Below, piece by piece: positions 1 to 5,041 of a DNA stretch of 6,550 nt (position 1 is the stretch's first letter; every line of letters starts with the position of its first letter). The stretch covers positions 1 through 6,550 of the forward strand of contig JADMIN010000152.1 in the NCBI GenBank assembly GCA_015478575.1, in the 5' to 3' direction. A program made the translations under genes and the position numbers. The notes under the pieces were generated by a model. That model had not been told where the DNA came from. It made no database searches and saw only the letters and a program-made list of their open reading frames with translations. The DNA comes from Ktedonobacterales bacterium (lineage in GTDB: Bacteria > Chloroflexota > Ktedonobacteria > Ktedonobacterales > JADMIN01).

Positions 1-176
1 CTCACACACGACGCCATCACGGACAAGGCCCCCCGACTCCGCCACGACACGCTCCGCCACGATACCAGGAGGTGGGGCGATAGGGAGCGGTCACCTGAAC
101 GGGCTAGCCAGGAATGGCGCGCCATGATACCATAGGCACCGGATATGGCCATAGGATCTATGGGAGGAGCACGCTG
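1..176. other. Upstream non-coding or unresolved stretch
   Basis: I see no gene I can support here. All three forward frames are open for at least 80 bases, but GC-rich DNA gives this by chance, and none of the translations is recognisable. Frame 1 could be the tail of an upstream gene ending in TAG at 133-135. A 14-base unit (CTCCGCCACGA-C/T-AC) occurs twice, starting at 37 and 52. A strong Shine-Dalgarno-like AGGAGGT at 67-73 has no ATG, GTG or TTG at a usable distance. A perfect 12-base palindrome, ATGGCGCGCCAT, lies at 114-125. A weak TGn-TACCAT element at 125-133 could be a -10 for the gene starting at 177. Confidence 0.4.
37..65. repeat. Direct repeat with 15-bp period
   Basis: CTCCGCCACGACAC (37-50) and CTCCGCCACGATAC (52-65) differ by one base and are spaced 15 bases apart. 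They lie just upstream of AGGAGGT at 67-73. The repeat could be slippage or a pair of binding half-sites one and a half helical turns apart. Nothing else in the sequence decides between these. Confidence 0.6.
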
Positions 177-872
177 GTGCAACAGGTTGTTACGCAATTA
201 TTGTCGCTTCTCAGTCAGGTGCCGGCCCCGCTGGTCTACCTTATCGCCGCGCTCTGGGTAGGGCTAGAGAGCGCGGGCATCGGGCTGCCGATTGAGCCAA
301 TGATGCTCTTCGTTGGCTCGCTCGCCGCCCAGAGAACCATCAACCTGCCCCTCGCGATCCTCGTGCTCGCGACCGGCTGCCTCGTCTTCGCCAGCCTGGC
401 CTATCTGATCGGCATGCGCGCGGGGACGGCGACTATCGCCCAAGTGGGCCGGTTCGTCGGGCTGACGAAAGTGCGCGCGGACCACATCGAGTTGTGGCTA
501 CGCGAACGCGGGGCGCTCGGTGTCTTTGGTGCCCGGCTTACGCCGATCGTGCGCACGTTTGGCTCCTTCGTCATGGGGGCGGCGGATATTCCCGCGCGCA
601 CCTTCGCCCTCGGCACATTTGCCGGCGCGCTGGTCTACTGCGGCGCTTGGACCATCGGTGGCTACGTGCTGGGCGAGCGCTACAAAGCCGTACTGGGCGC
701 CTTCGATCGCTACAAGGGTCTGGGCCTCTTGGGGCTGGTAGTCATCATCGTGGCGGTCGCCCTGGCCCATCATTTCTGGGGGCGCCTCTCGCTGAAGCGC
801 ATGGCGCACTACTTTTCCCATCACCAAAGCAAGCGCAAAACACCCATCATGCCCAGCTCACACCCGGTATAG
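177..872 (+). CDS. DedA/VTT-family inner membrane protein
   Basis: This is a polytopic membrane protein of the DedA (SNARE-associated, VTT domain) family, 231 residues, near the usual family length of about 200-230. The GTG start at 177 is chosen because GGGAGGAG at 162-169 sits 7 bases upstream. The in-frame ATG at 114 would add 21 polar residues and has AGGA abutting it with no spacer. Family signs are E31 followed by GLPIE (about 36-40) near the end of the first hydrophobic segment, and FGARLTPIVRTF starting at residue 117. In the latter, R120 and R126 have the six-residue spacing of the conserved DedA arginine pair. Hydrophobic segments lie at about 15-30, 58-80, 144-166 and 181-199, and the C-terminus is basic. 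DedA proteins are linked to lipid scrambling or transport, membrane homeostasis and proton-motive-force-dependent resistance. The substrate here is unknown. The gene is probably monocistronic, since 136 bases and a possible promoter separate it from the next gene. Confidence 0.88.
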   Translation: MQQVVTQLLSLLSQVPAPLVYLIAALWVGLESAGIGLPIEPMMLFVGSLAAQRTINLPLAILVLATGCLVFASLAYLIGMRAGTATIAQVGRFVGLTKVRADHIELWLRERGALGVFGARLTPIVRTFGSFVMGAADIPARTFALGTFAGALVYCGAWTIGGYVLGERYKAVLGAFDRYKGLGLLGLVVIIVAVALAHHFWGRLSLKRMAHYFSHHQSKRKTPIMPSSHPV

Positions 873-928
873 GCGACCACACCGCGCTTCCCACTTCTCC
901 CGATCAAGGGCGCGGACCGCGATGGATA

Positions 929-937
929 TGCTATAGT
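929..937 (+). promoter_or_regulatory. Possible extended -10 promoter for the reductase gene
   Basis: TGC followed by TATAGT matches an extended -10 (TGn plus TATAAT with one mismatch). No convincing -35 is visible at 16-18 bases upstream, which is tolerable for extended -10 promoters. The predicted start would be near 944, giving a leader of about 65 bases before the ATG at 1009. This rests on motif match only. Confidence 0.35.
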
Positions 938-1008
938 GCCTGCGATTGCGCCAGCGGCGACCTCTCGCCGCCCGGCCGGATAGTAAGCGAAGCGGAGCGA
1001 ATGCGCAT

Positions 1009-2310
1009 ATGGCAATGGATGACCTACAGGCGAGCACCAGCGGTGAGGCGCGGCGGTACGACGTGATCGTCGTCGGGGGCGGGCCAGCGGGACTCAGCGC
1101 GGCGGAGACCGCGGCGGAGGGCGGCGCGCGGGTGGCCGTGCTCGAGCGCCAGAAAGAGATCGGCTACCCCGTCCACACCAGCGGCGGCACCTGGATCAGC
1201 GACATGCGCGCCCTGGGGATCCCCACCGACCTCTTCTATCCGATACGCAAGGTCATCTTTCTCTCGCCACGGCGCCAAGTGCAATTCGACTACGCCGAGC
1301 CGGTGTGCTGCGTCCTCGATGTGCGCGGCCTCTATCAGCATCTCGCCGGTCGGGCGGTGGCCGCGGGCGCGGAGGTGCATCCCAACACACCCGTCGAAGG
1401 GCCGATCTTGGAGGATGGGCGGGTCGTTGGCGTCATCGCCAAGGACCATCGCAACCGCGCGGGCGAGTGGCGCGCGCCCGTCGTTGTGGACGCGAGCGGC
1501 TTCTCGAGCACCATCATCACCCGCGCTGGCGTGCGCACCGGTTTCCGGCGCTACGGCTTTGGCGCCGAGTATGACCTCTACGCGCCCAACTATGATCCCA
1601 ACAGCCTCTATCTCATCATGGGCAGTCAGGTCGCGCCCTCTGGCTATGCCTGGGCCTTCCCCCGTGGCAAGGGCCGCGTGCGGCTGGGGGTGGGCGTGCT
1701 GCGGCCAGATGTGGATGCGGATGCCCGCGAGTATCTGGATGCGTTCACAGAGCGACTGCCATCGCTGGCGCCCGCCTTCGTCGGCGCCAGCCCCATCGAA
1801 TACCACACCGGACTTTTCCCATCCGAAGGGGTCGTCCCCCGCTTCGTGGAAAGCGGCCTAATCGCCACGGGCGATGCCGCCGGCCATGGCTCGACGCTCG
1901 TCGGCGAGGGCATCCGCTTCGCCATCTACAGCGGGCGCATGGCCGGCACCGTCGCGGGAGAAGCCGTGCGCGCGGGCGACCCCTCGGCGGCGTTCCTAGC
2001 GCGCTATGACCGCCAGTGGCGTGCGCGCTTTGGCCGCGAGATGGAGATCTCCTACATCGTGAACCAGCGCATCGCCAACTGGAGTGATACCCAGTGGGAT
2101 GAGGGCATCGAGCTGCTCCGTCGCCTCTCTCCTGGCCAGGCGGCTGAACTTCTACGTGGTGATTACAGCGTCGCGCTGCTGCTCGGTGTGCTGCGACGCA
2201 ATCCCAAACTGCTTCGGAGCGGCGCGAAGAAATTCTTCGATCTCGCGCTGGAGCGCCTGGGCCGCGCCGCTCCCGTCACCGAGGCCGAGGTGCTGACGCC
2301 AAACGCCTGA
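1009..2310 (+). CDS. Geranylgeranyl reductase family FAD-dependent oxidoreductase
   Basis: This is a flavoprotein of the geranylgeranyl reductase/hydroxylase superfamily, 433 residues, which is normal for the family. The Rossmann FAD-binding motif is VVGGGPAG (G23-G28), followed by an acidic residue ending the second strand (VLERQ, E46) that should bind the ADP ribose. YAWAFPRG (from Y213) matches the YxWxFP motif of archaeal and bacterial geranylgeranyl reductases. GDAAG (288-292), followed by a glycine-rich GEGI segment, is the second FAD contact region. The C-terminal part is helical. Members reduce prenyl double bonds of isoprenoid lipids, quinone side chains, chlorophyll or carotenoid precursors. 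No isoprenoid or quinone gene is adjacent, so the substrate cannot be assigned. The start ATG at 1009 has GGAG at 994-997, an 11-base spacing. ATG 1015 is an alternative, and a TTG at 946 is open in frame but would add a non-conserved extension. Confidence 0.88.
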   Translation: MAMDDLQASTSGEARRYDVIVVGGGPAGLSAAETAAEGGARVAVLERQKEIGYPVHTSGGTWISDMRALGIPTDLFYPIRKVIFLSPRRQVQFDYAEPVCCVLDVRGLYQHLAGRAVAAGAEVHPNTPVEGPILEDGRVVGVIAKDHRNRAGEWRAPVVVDASGFSSTIITRAGVRTGFRRYGFGAEYDLYAPNYDPNSLYLIMGSQVAPSGYAWAFPRGKGRVRLGVGVLRPDVDADAREYLDAFTERLPSLAPAFVGASPIEYHTGLFPSEGVVPRFVESGLIATGDAAGHGSTLVGEGIRFAIYSGRMAGTVAGEAVRAGDPSAAFLARYDRQWRARFGREMEISYIVNQRIANWSDTQWDEGIELLRRLSPGQAAELLRGDYSVALLLGVLRRNPKLLRSGAKKFFDLALERLGRAAPVTEAEVLTPNA

Positions 2311-2344
2311 TCCCCCTCGCGCCCCCGCCGTTCGCCCGCGCCGC

Positions 2345-2374
2345 TTGACGGCGCCCAACACGGCGCGGTAGACT
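2345..2374 (+). promoter_or_regulatory. Sigma70-type promoter of the proS T-box leader
   Basis: A -35 TTGACG (2345-2350, five of six consensus bases) and a -10 TAGACT (2369-2374, four of six) are separated by 18 bases. Transcription should begin near 2381, about 20 bases before the base helix of T-box Stem I, which is the expected arrangement. The position just after the reductase gene shows that proS is an independent transcription unit. Confidence 0.6.
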
Positions 2375-2473
2375 GACGTGCGACAGACCATCGCAACGAT
2401 CGGGACCAGTAGGTGGCAGCCGCCGCATCCAGCGAGCCGGGCGGGTGTGAGCCGGCGCGGGCGCGCCACCGAA

Positions 2474-2476
2474 CCG
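2474..2476 (+). promoter_or_regulatory. T-box specifier codon CCG (Pro)
   Basis: CCG directly follows the conserved GAA of the specifier loop and is followed by A2477. It opposes AGTA (2408-2411) across the loop. It would pair with tRNA-Pro carrying anticodon CGG. The agreement between specifier identity and the downstream gene supports both calls. Confidence 0.85.
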
Positions 2477-2648
2477 ACCCGTGAGCCGCGGGCGAGAACC
2501 CCAGGGCAGCGAATGCCGCCGACTGGGTGAAGCCCGCCGGAAGCCTCCCGTTATCATGGGGCGCCGTGTAGGGGCCGCGCGGCCCCCACACGGGCTGAGA
2601 CGCCGCTCCTCATCGAGCGCGCGAGAGGTGGTACCGCGGGTGCGATGT

Positions 2649-2688
2649 GCCCGCCCTCTGACCGCAAGGGTCGAGGGTGGGCTTTTTT
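2649..2688 (+). terminator. Intrinsic terminator of the proS T-box
   Basis: This is a long GC-rich hairpin. GCCC 2649-2652 pairs with GGGC 2679-2682, a G-T wobble follows, CCCTC 2654-2658 pairs with GAGGG 2673-2677, T2659 is bulged, and GACC 2660-2663 pairs with GGTC 2669-2672 around loop GCAAG. Six T residues follow at 2683-2688. The left arm shares 2650-2659 with the antiterminator's 3' strand, so the two structures exclude each other, the defining transcriptional T-box switch. Confidence 0.93.
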
Positions 2689-2714
2689 CTTGGGCGCGTG
2701 TGGCGCGTGGGGGC

Positions 2715-2734
2715 GAGATCGGACGAGATCGGAC
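2715..2734 (+). repeat. Perfect 10-bp tandem duplication in the proS 5' UTR
   Basis: GAGATCGGAC occurs twice head to tail (2715-2724 and 2725-2734), between the T-box terminator and the proS ribosome binding site. It looks like a replication-slippage duplication. Nothing in the sequence shows a function. Confidence 0.75.
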
Positions 2735-2753
2735 GCGGCCCCGGCGCCGCGAT

Positions 2754-2760
2754 GGAGGAG
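2754..2760 (+). promoter_or_regulatory. proS: proS ribosome binding site
   Basis: GGAGGAG ends 8 bases before the ATG at 2769. It fixes the proS start, because the reading frame is open through the whole T-box leader (back to 2481) and a naive long-ORF call would wrongly add 96 residues from structured leader RNA. Confidence 0.85.
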
Positions 2761-2768
2761 CAGCAAGC

Positions 2769-4289
2769 ATGGCGGACGCATCGAAAGGGCAATCGCGGGA
2801 AGGCACAGCGCGGGAAGGCACATCTGAGCAGACGGCCAGCCAGGGCAAGGGAGCGCAAGGGATCGCCAGCCGCGAGGACTTCGCGCAATGGTATCTCGAT
2901 CTGGTCTACAAGACCGGTCTCGCGGACGAATCGCCGGTGCGGGGGTGCATGGTCATCCGCCCCTACGGCTACGCGCTCTGGGAGCATATGGTACGCTTGT
3001 TGGATGAACGGATCAAAGCGACAGGACATGAGAACGTCTACTTCCCCCTCTTCATCCCCCGGAGCTTCATGGAACGTGAAGCCGAGCACATCGAGGGTTT
3101 CGCGCCGGAGGTCGCTGTCGTCACCCATGCCGGCGGCGAAGAACTAGCCGAGCCACTCATCGTGCGCCCGACCTCCGAGACCATCATCGGTCACATGTAT
3201 GCGCAGTGGGTCCACAGCTATCGCGACCTGCCGCTGCTCTACAACCAGTGGGCCAACGTGGTGCGCTGGGAGAAGCGTACGCGCCCCTTCCTGCGCACCA
3301 CCGAATTCCTCTGGCAAGAGGGGCACACCGTCCACCGCACGGAGGAGGAGGCCGAAGACGAAACGATGCTCATCCTTCAGCGGGTGTATCAGGACTTTCT
3401 CGAAAAAGAACTGGCCATTCCGGTCATCGCTGGGCGCAAGTCCGAGGGCGAGAAGTTCGCGGGCGCCTTGCGCACCTATTCGCTCGAGGCGATGATGGGG
3501 GATGGGCGGGCGCTGCAATGTGCCACCTCGCATAATCTGGGGCAAAACTTCGCCCACAGTTTCAATATCACCTTCCAAGACGCCGATGGCGAGGTCAAGC
3601 ACGCCTGGACCACCAGTTGGGGCGCCAGCACGCGCATGATCGGCGGCCTCATCATGACCCACGGCGACGACTCCGGCCTGCGTATGCCGCCCCGCGTCGC
3701 GCCCATCCAGGCGATCATCGTGCCCATCTGGCGCAAAGAGACCGAGCGCGAGGCGGTGGCCGCGCTCGTCACCGAGGTCGAGGGCGCGCTCCGCGCGCAA
3801 GGCGTGCGCGTGCGCGCCGACTGGCGCGAAGAGCGTCCGGGCTTTAAATACAATGATTGGGAACTGCGTGGCGTGCCCATTCGTATAGAAATTGGGCCGC
3901 GCGATGCCCAGCAGGGACAGGTCGTGCTGGTGCCTCGCACCGACCGCGCGGCCAAGCAAATGATCAGCAAAGATGCGGTGGTCCAGAGTGTGCGAAAGCT
4001 GCTCGATGACATTCAGCGCATGCTCTACGATCAAGCGCTGGCATTCCGTCAGCGCCGAACCTATCAGGCAACCAGCTTTGACGAGCTGCGCGCGCTGATG
4101 GCCGACCGGGCGCGGCTGGGCTTCGTCGAGGGCTGGTGGTGCGGCGACGCGGCCTGTGAGGCCACGATCAAGGCCGAGACGCAGGCGACGCTCCGCTGCC
4201 TGCCGCTGGCGCAACCCACTGGCTCCGGCGCCTGCGTGGGGTGTGGCCGACCGGGGACCGCGTGGGGGGTCTTTGCCAAGGCCTACTAG
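2769..4289 (+). CDS. proS: Prolyl-tRNA synthetase, short archaeal/eukaryotic-type
   Basis: This class II cytosolic synthetase charges tRNA-Pro with proline using ATP. It has 506 residues and lacks the roughly 180-residue editing insertion of the long bacterial type. Residues 1-35 are a polar, low-complexity tail with an REGTA-REGTS repeat. The catalytic core follows, with GCMVIRPYG near 60 and the proline-site RPTSE at 133-137. Motif 2 is RWEKRTRPFLRTTEF from R166, and the motif 3 region is HGDDSGLRMPPRVAP from H298. An anticodon-binding domain spans about 313-430. The C-terminal domain has four cysteines, C458, C463, C489 and C492, with the CxxxxC and CxxC spacing of the zinc site in this ProRS type. 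It ends in FAKAY, the C-terminal tyrosine typical of the archaeal-type enzyme. The start is set by GGAGGAG at 2754-2760. The gene is controlled by the proline T-box at 2381-2688. Confidence 0.96.
   Translation: MADASKGQSREGTAREGTSEQTASQGKGAQGIASREDFAQWYLDLVYKTGLADESPVRGCMVIRPYGYALWEHMVRLLDERIKATGHENVYFPLFIPRSFMEREAEHIEGFAPEVAVVTHAGGEELAEPLIVRPTSETIIGHMYAQWVHSYRDLPLLYNQWANVVRWEKRTRPFLRTTEFLWQEGHTVHRTEEEAEDETMLILQRVYQDFLEKELAIPVIAGRKSEGEKFAGALRTYSLEAMMGDGRALQCATSHNLGQNFAHSFNITFQDADGEVKHAWTTSWGASTRMIGGLIMTHGDDSGLRMPPRVAPIQAIIVPIWRKETEREAVAALVTEVEGALRAQGVRVRADWREERPGFKYNDWELRGVPIRIEIGPRDAQQGQVVLVPRTDRAAKQMISKDAVVQSVRKLLDDIQRMLYDQALAFRQRRTYQATSFDELRALMADRARLGFVEGWWCGDAACEATIKAETQATLRCLPLAQPTGSGACVGCGRPGTAWGVFAKAY
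2794..2823 (+). repeat. 15-bp tandem repeat inside the 5' end of proS
   Basis: CGCGGGAAGGCACAG (2794-2808) is followed by a copy differing only in the last base (2809-2823). It is in frame and encodes REGTA-REGTS in the disordered N-terminal tail of ProRS. Because the unit is 15 bases, gain or loss of copies keeps the frame. Confidence 0.8.
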
Positions 4290-4296
4290 CCCGATT

Positions 4297-4333
4297 GGGC
4301 CTGGGTACTCGTCTGAGAGGCCCTGGGAGGCCC
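4297..4333 (+). other. Stem-loop and 10-bp spaced repeat just after proS
   Basis: GGGCCT at 4297-4302 can pair with AGGCCC at 4318-4323, with an inner CTC/GAG stem (4308-4310 with 4315-4317). A second AGGCCC at 4328-4333 gives an alternative partner; the GAGGCCC unit repeats at 4317 and 4327. There is no T-run, so this is at best a weak or factor-dependent end of the proS transcript. Confidence 0.3.
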
Positions 4334-4346
4334 ATACTCTAGGCGC

Positions 4347-4478
4347 ATGAGCGTGGCGCCTGTTATGATGTCGCAGGCCCCTCATCTCCAAGCGAGCGCG
4401 CAACAGATGGACGCGGGCGCACAGCAGATGGTAAGGGCCGACACGATATCTCCGGCGGGGCTGGAGGAGAGTGGATGA
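4347..4478 (+). CDS. Doubtful 43-codon ORF upstream of the TrkA pair
   Basis: An ATG at 4347 opens a 43-codon frame ending in TGA at 4476-4478, one base before the ATG of the next gene. The product begins MSVAPVMMSQAP and contains a seven-residue imperfect repeat, AQQMDAG then AQQMV. I do not recognise it. The nearest GGGAGG (4325-4330) is 16 bases upstream, too far for a good ribosome binding site. A candidate extended -10 promoter lies inside the frame, which argues against translation from this ATG. It could be a leader peptide coupled to the downstream gene, but chance is more likely. Confidence 0.15.
   Translation: MSVAPVMMSQAPHLQASAQQMDAGAQQMVRADTISPAGLEESG
4361..4369 (+). promoter_or_regulatory. 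Possible extended -10 promoter for the TrkA pair
   Basis: TGT followed by TATGAT is an extended -10 with five of six consensus bases. No good -35 is visible. The start would be near 4376, about 100 bases before the ATG at 4480. It has the same TGn-plus-TAT form as the element at 929-937. Confidence 0.35.
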
Positions 4479-4479
4479 G

Positions 4480-4983
4480 ATGAAGATAGTCATTCTGGGC
4501 TGTGGCCGCGTTGGTGCGACGCTCGCCACCCTGATGAGCGCCGAAGGGCACGAGATCACCATCATTGATCAGAACAATGATGCGTTCAGTCGGCTCGGCA
4601 AGGAATTCCAAGGCGAGACGGTGATCGGTGATGGCACCGATGAAGACATCTTGCGGCGCGCGGGATTAGAAGATGCGGGCGCTTTCGCCGCGGTGACCAA
4701 TGGCGATAACCGCAACATTATGGCGGCGCAGGTCGCCAAACACATCTTCGGCGTCCGCAAGGTCATCTGCCGCATCTACGATCCGATCCGGCAAGAGACC
4801 TACAACACGCTGGGGCTGGAGAGCATCTCACCGACCATTGTGGGCGCCAAGCTCATGCGTGACGCACTGACCAATCCCAGCATGCGCACCACCTCGGCGA
4901 CACAATCGCTCGCCGAAGGCAGAAGCGTGCCGCTGACCCCCCTTCCGCGGGAGCGCGGCGGCGCCCTCACGACCGGTCGCTGA
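4480..4983 (+). CDS. Single-domain TrkA-N (RCK_N) potassium-uptake regulatory protein
   Basis: This 167-residue cytosolic protein is made of one NAD-binding RCK_N/TrkA_N domain. The N-terminus MKIVILGCGRVG gives GxGxxG at G7-G12, and D30 ends the second strand (ITIID), as expected for NAD(H) binding. GDGTDEDIL (from G50) and VTNGDNRNIMAA are typical of the fold, and the domain ends near residue 130 with SPTIVGAKLMRDAL. About 37 low-complexity residues follow (including LTPLPRERGG), and there is no RCK_C (TrkA_C) domain. ATG 4480 is preferred because GGAGGAGA (4463-4470) is then spaced about 10 bases away, whereas the in-frame GTG at 4471 would abut it. Such proteins form the nucleotide-sensing ring of Trk/Ktr K+ channels. 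With the gene 58 bases downstream it probably makes a two-protein regulator; paired TrkA genes (ceoB/ceoC) are known in mycobacteria. Confidence 0.88.
   Translation: MKIVILGCGRVGATLATLMSAEGHEITIIDQNNDAFSRLGKEFQGETVIGDGTDEDILRRAGLEDAGAFAAVTNGDNRNIMAAQVAKHIFGVRKVICRIYDPIRQETYNTLGLESISPTIVGAKLMRDALTNPSMRTTSATQSLAEGRSVPLTPLPRERGGALTTGR
4945..4958 (+). other. GC hairpin within the 3' end of the first TrkA gene
   Basis: CCGCG 4945-4949 and CGCGG 4954-4958 flank a four-base loop, GGAG. A second hairpin, ATGGCC 4983-4988 with GGCCAT 4995-5000, overlaps the stop codon. Neither is followed by a T-run. They could modulate or attenuate expression between the two genes, but this is conjecture. Confidence 0.3.
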
Positions 4984-5041
4984 TGGCCCACGTCGGCCAT
5001 TCAGTCGAGCACGTTCTTTAAACGGAAAATCAGGAACGACC

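Larger units (their letters stand above)
2381..2688 (+). promoter_or_regulatory. Proline-specific T-box leader (tRNA-Pro riboswitch) of proS
   Basis: All T-box parts can be traced. In Stem I the base helix is CGGG 2401-2404 with CCCG 2478-2481. The specifier loop has the loop E pair AGTA 2408-2411 and GAA 2471-2473, followed by specifier CCG (proline) at 2474-2476 and the usual purine A2477. The helix above is GGTGGC 2412-2417 with GCCACC 2465-2470. An AG-bulge-like AGCGAG starts at 2431, and the distal loop is GCGGGTGTGAG. Stem II is GCGGGC 2488-2493 with GCCCGC 2532-2537, an S-turn-like GAGAA/TGAA loop, CCCAG 2500-2504 with CTGGG 2523-2527, and GGCA with TGCC capping loop 2509-2513. Stem III is CCGTGT 2564-2569 and GGGGCC 2571-2576 pairing with 2581-2593. 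The T-box AGGTGGTACCGCG lies at 2626-2638. The antiterminator pairs 2624-2628 with 2655-2659 and 2636-2640 with 2650-2654. Its bulge TGGT (2629-2632) complements an ACCA tRNA end, which fits tRNA-Pro with discriminator A. Uncharged tRNA-Pro should stabilise the antiterminator and turn on proS. Confidence 0.92.

Noticed and set aside
67..73. AGGAGGT as the ribosome binding site of a small upstream gene
   Set aside because: No ATG, GTG or TTG lies 5-10 bases downstream; only ATA is present, followed by a short frame.
114..125. Perfect palindrome ATGGCGCGCCAT as an operator
   Set aside because: It is only 12 bases, made mostly of GC alternation common in such genomes, with no second copy or flanking extension in the window.
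1024..1806. Long minus-strand open frame opposite the reductase gene
   Set aside because: It is antisense to a clear FAD-binding protein, has no family motif and no ribosome binding site, and is a codon-bias shadow.
2481..2768. Upstream in-frame extension of proS by 96 codons
   Set aside because: The extension overlaps T-box Stem II, Stem III, antiterminator and terminator. The strong GGAGGAG at 2754-2760 sets the start at ATG 2769, and short-type ProRS proteins are about 480-510 residues.
3144..4565. Very long open frame on the minus strand opposite proS
   Set aside because: It lies entirely antisense to a well-supported synthetase gene, its translation is rich in H, R, A and G without recognisable domains, and long antisense frames are expected in GC-rich coding DNA.
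4880..5041. A decayed RCK_C domain after the first TrkA gene
   Set aside because: The interval is too short for the roughly 70-80 residue domain, and none of its frames resembles RCK_C.
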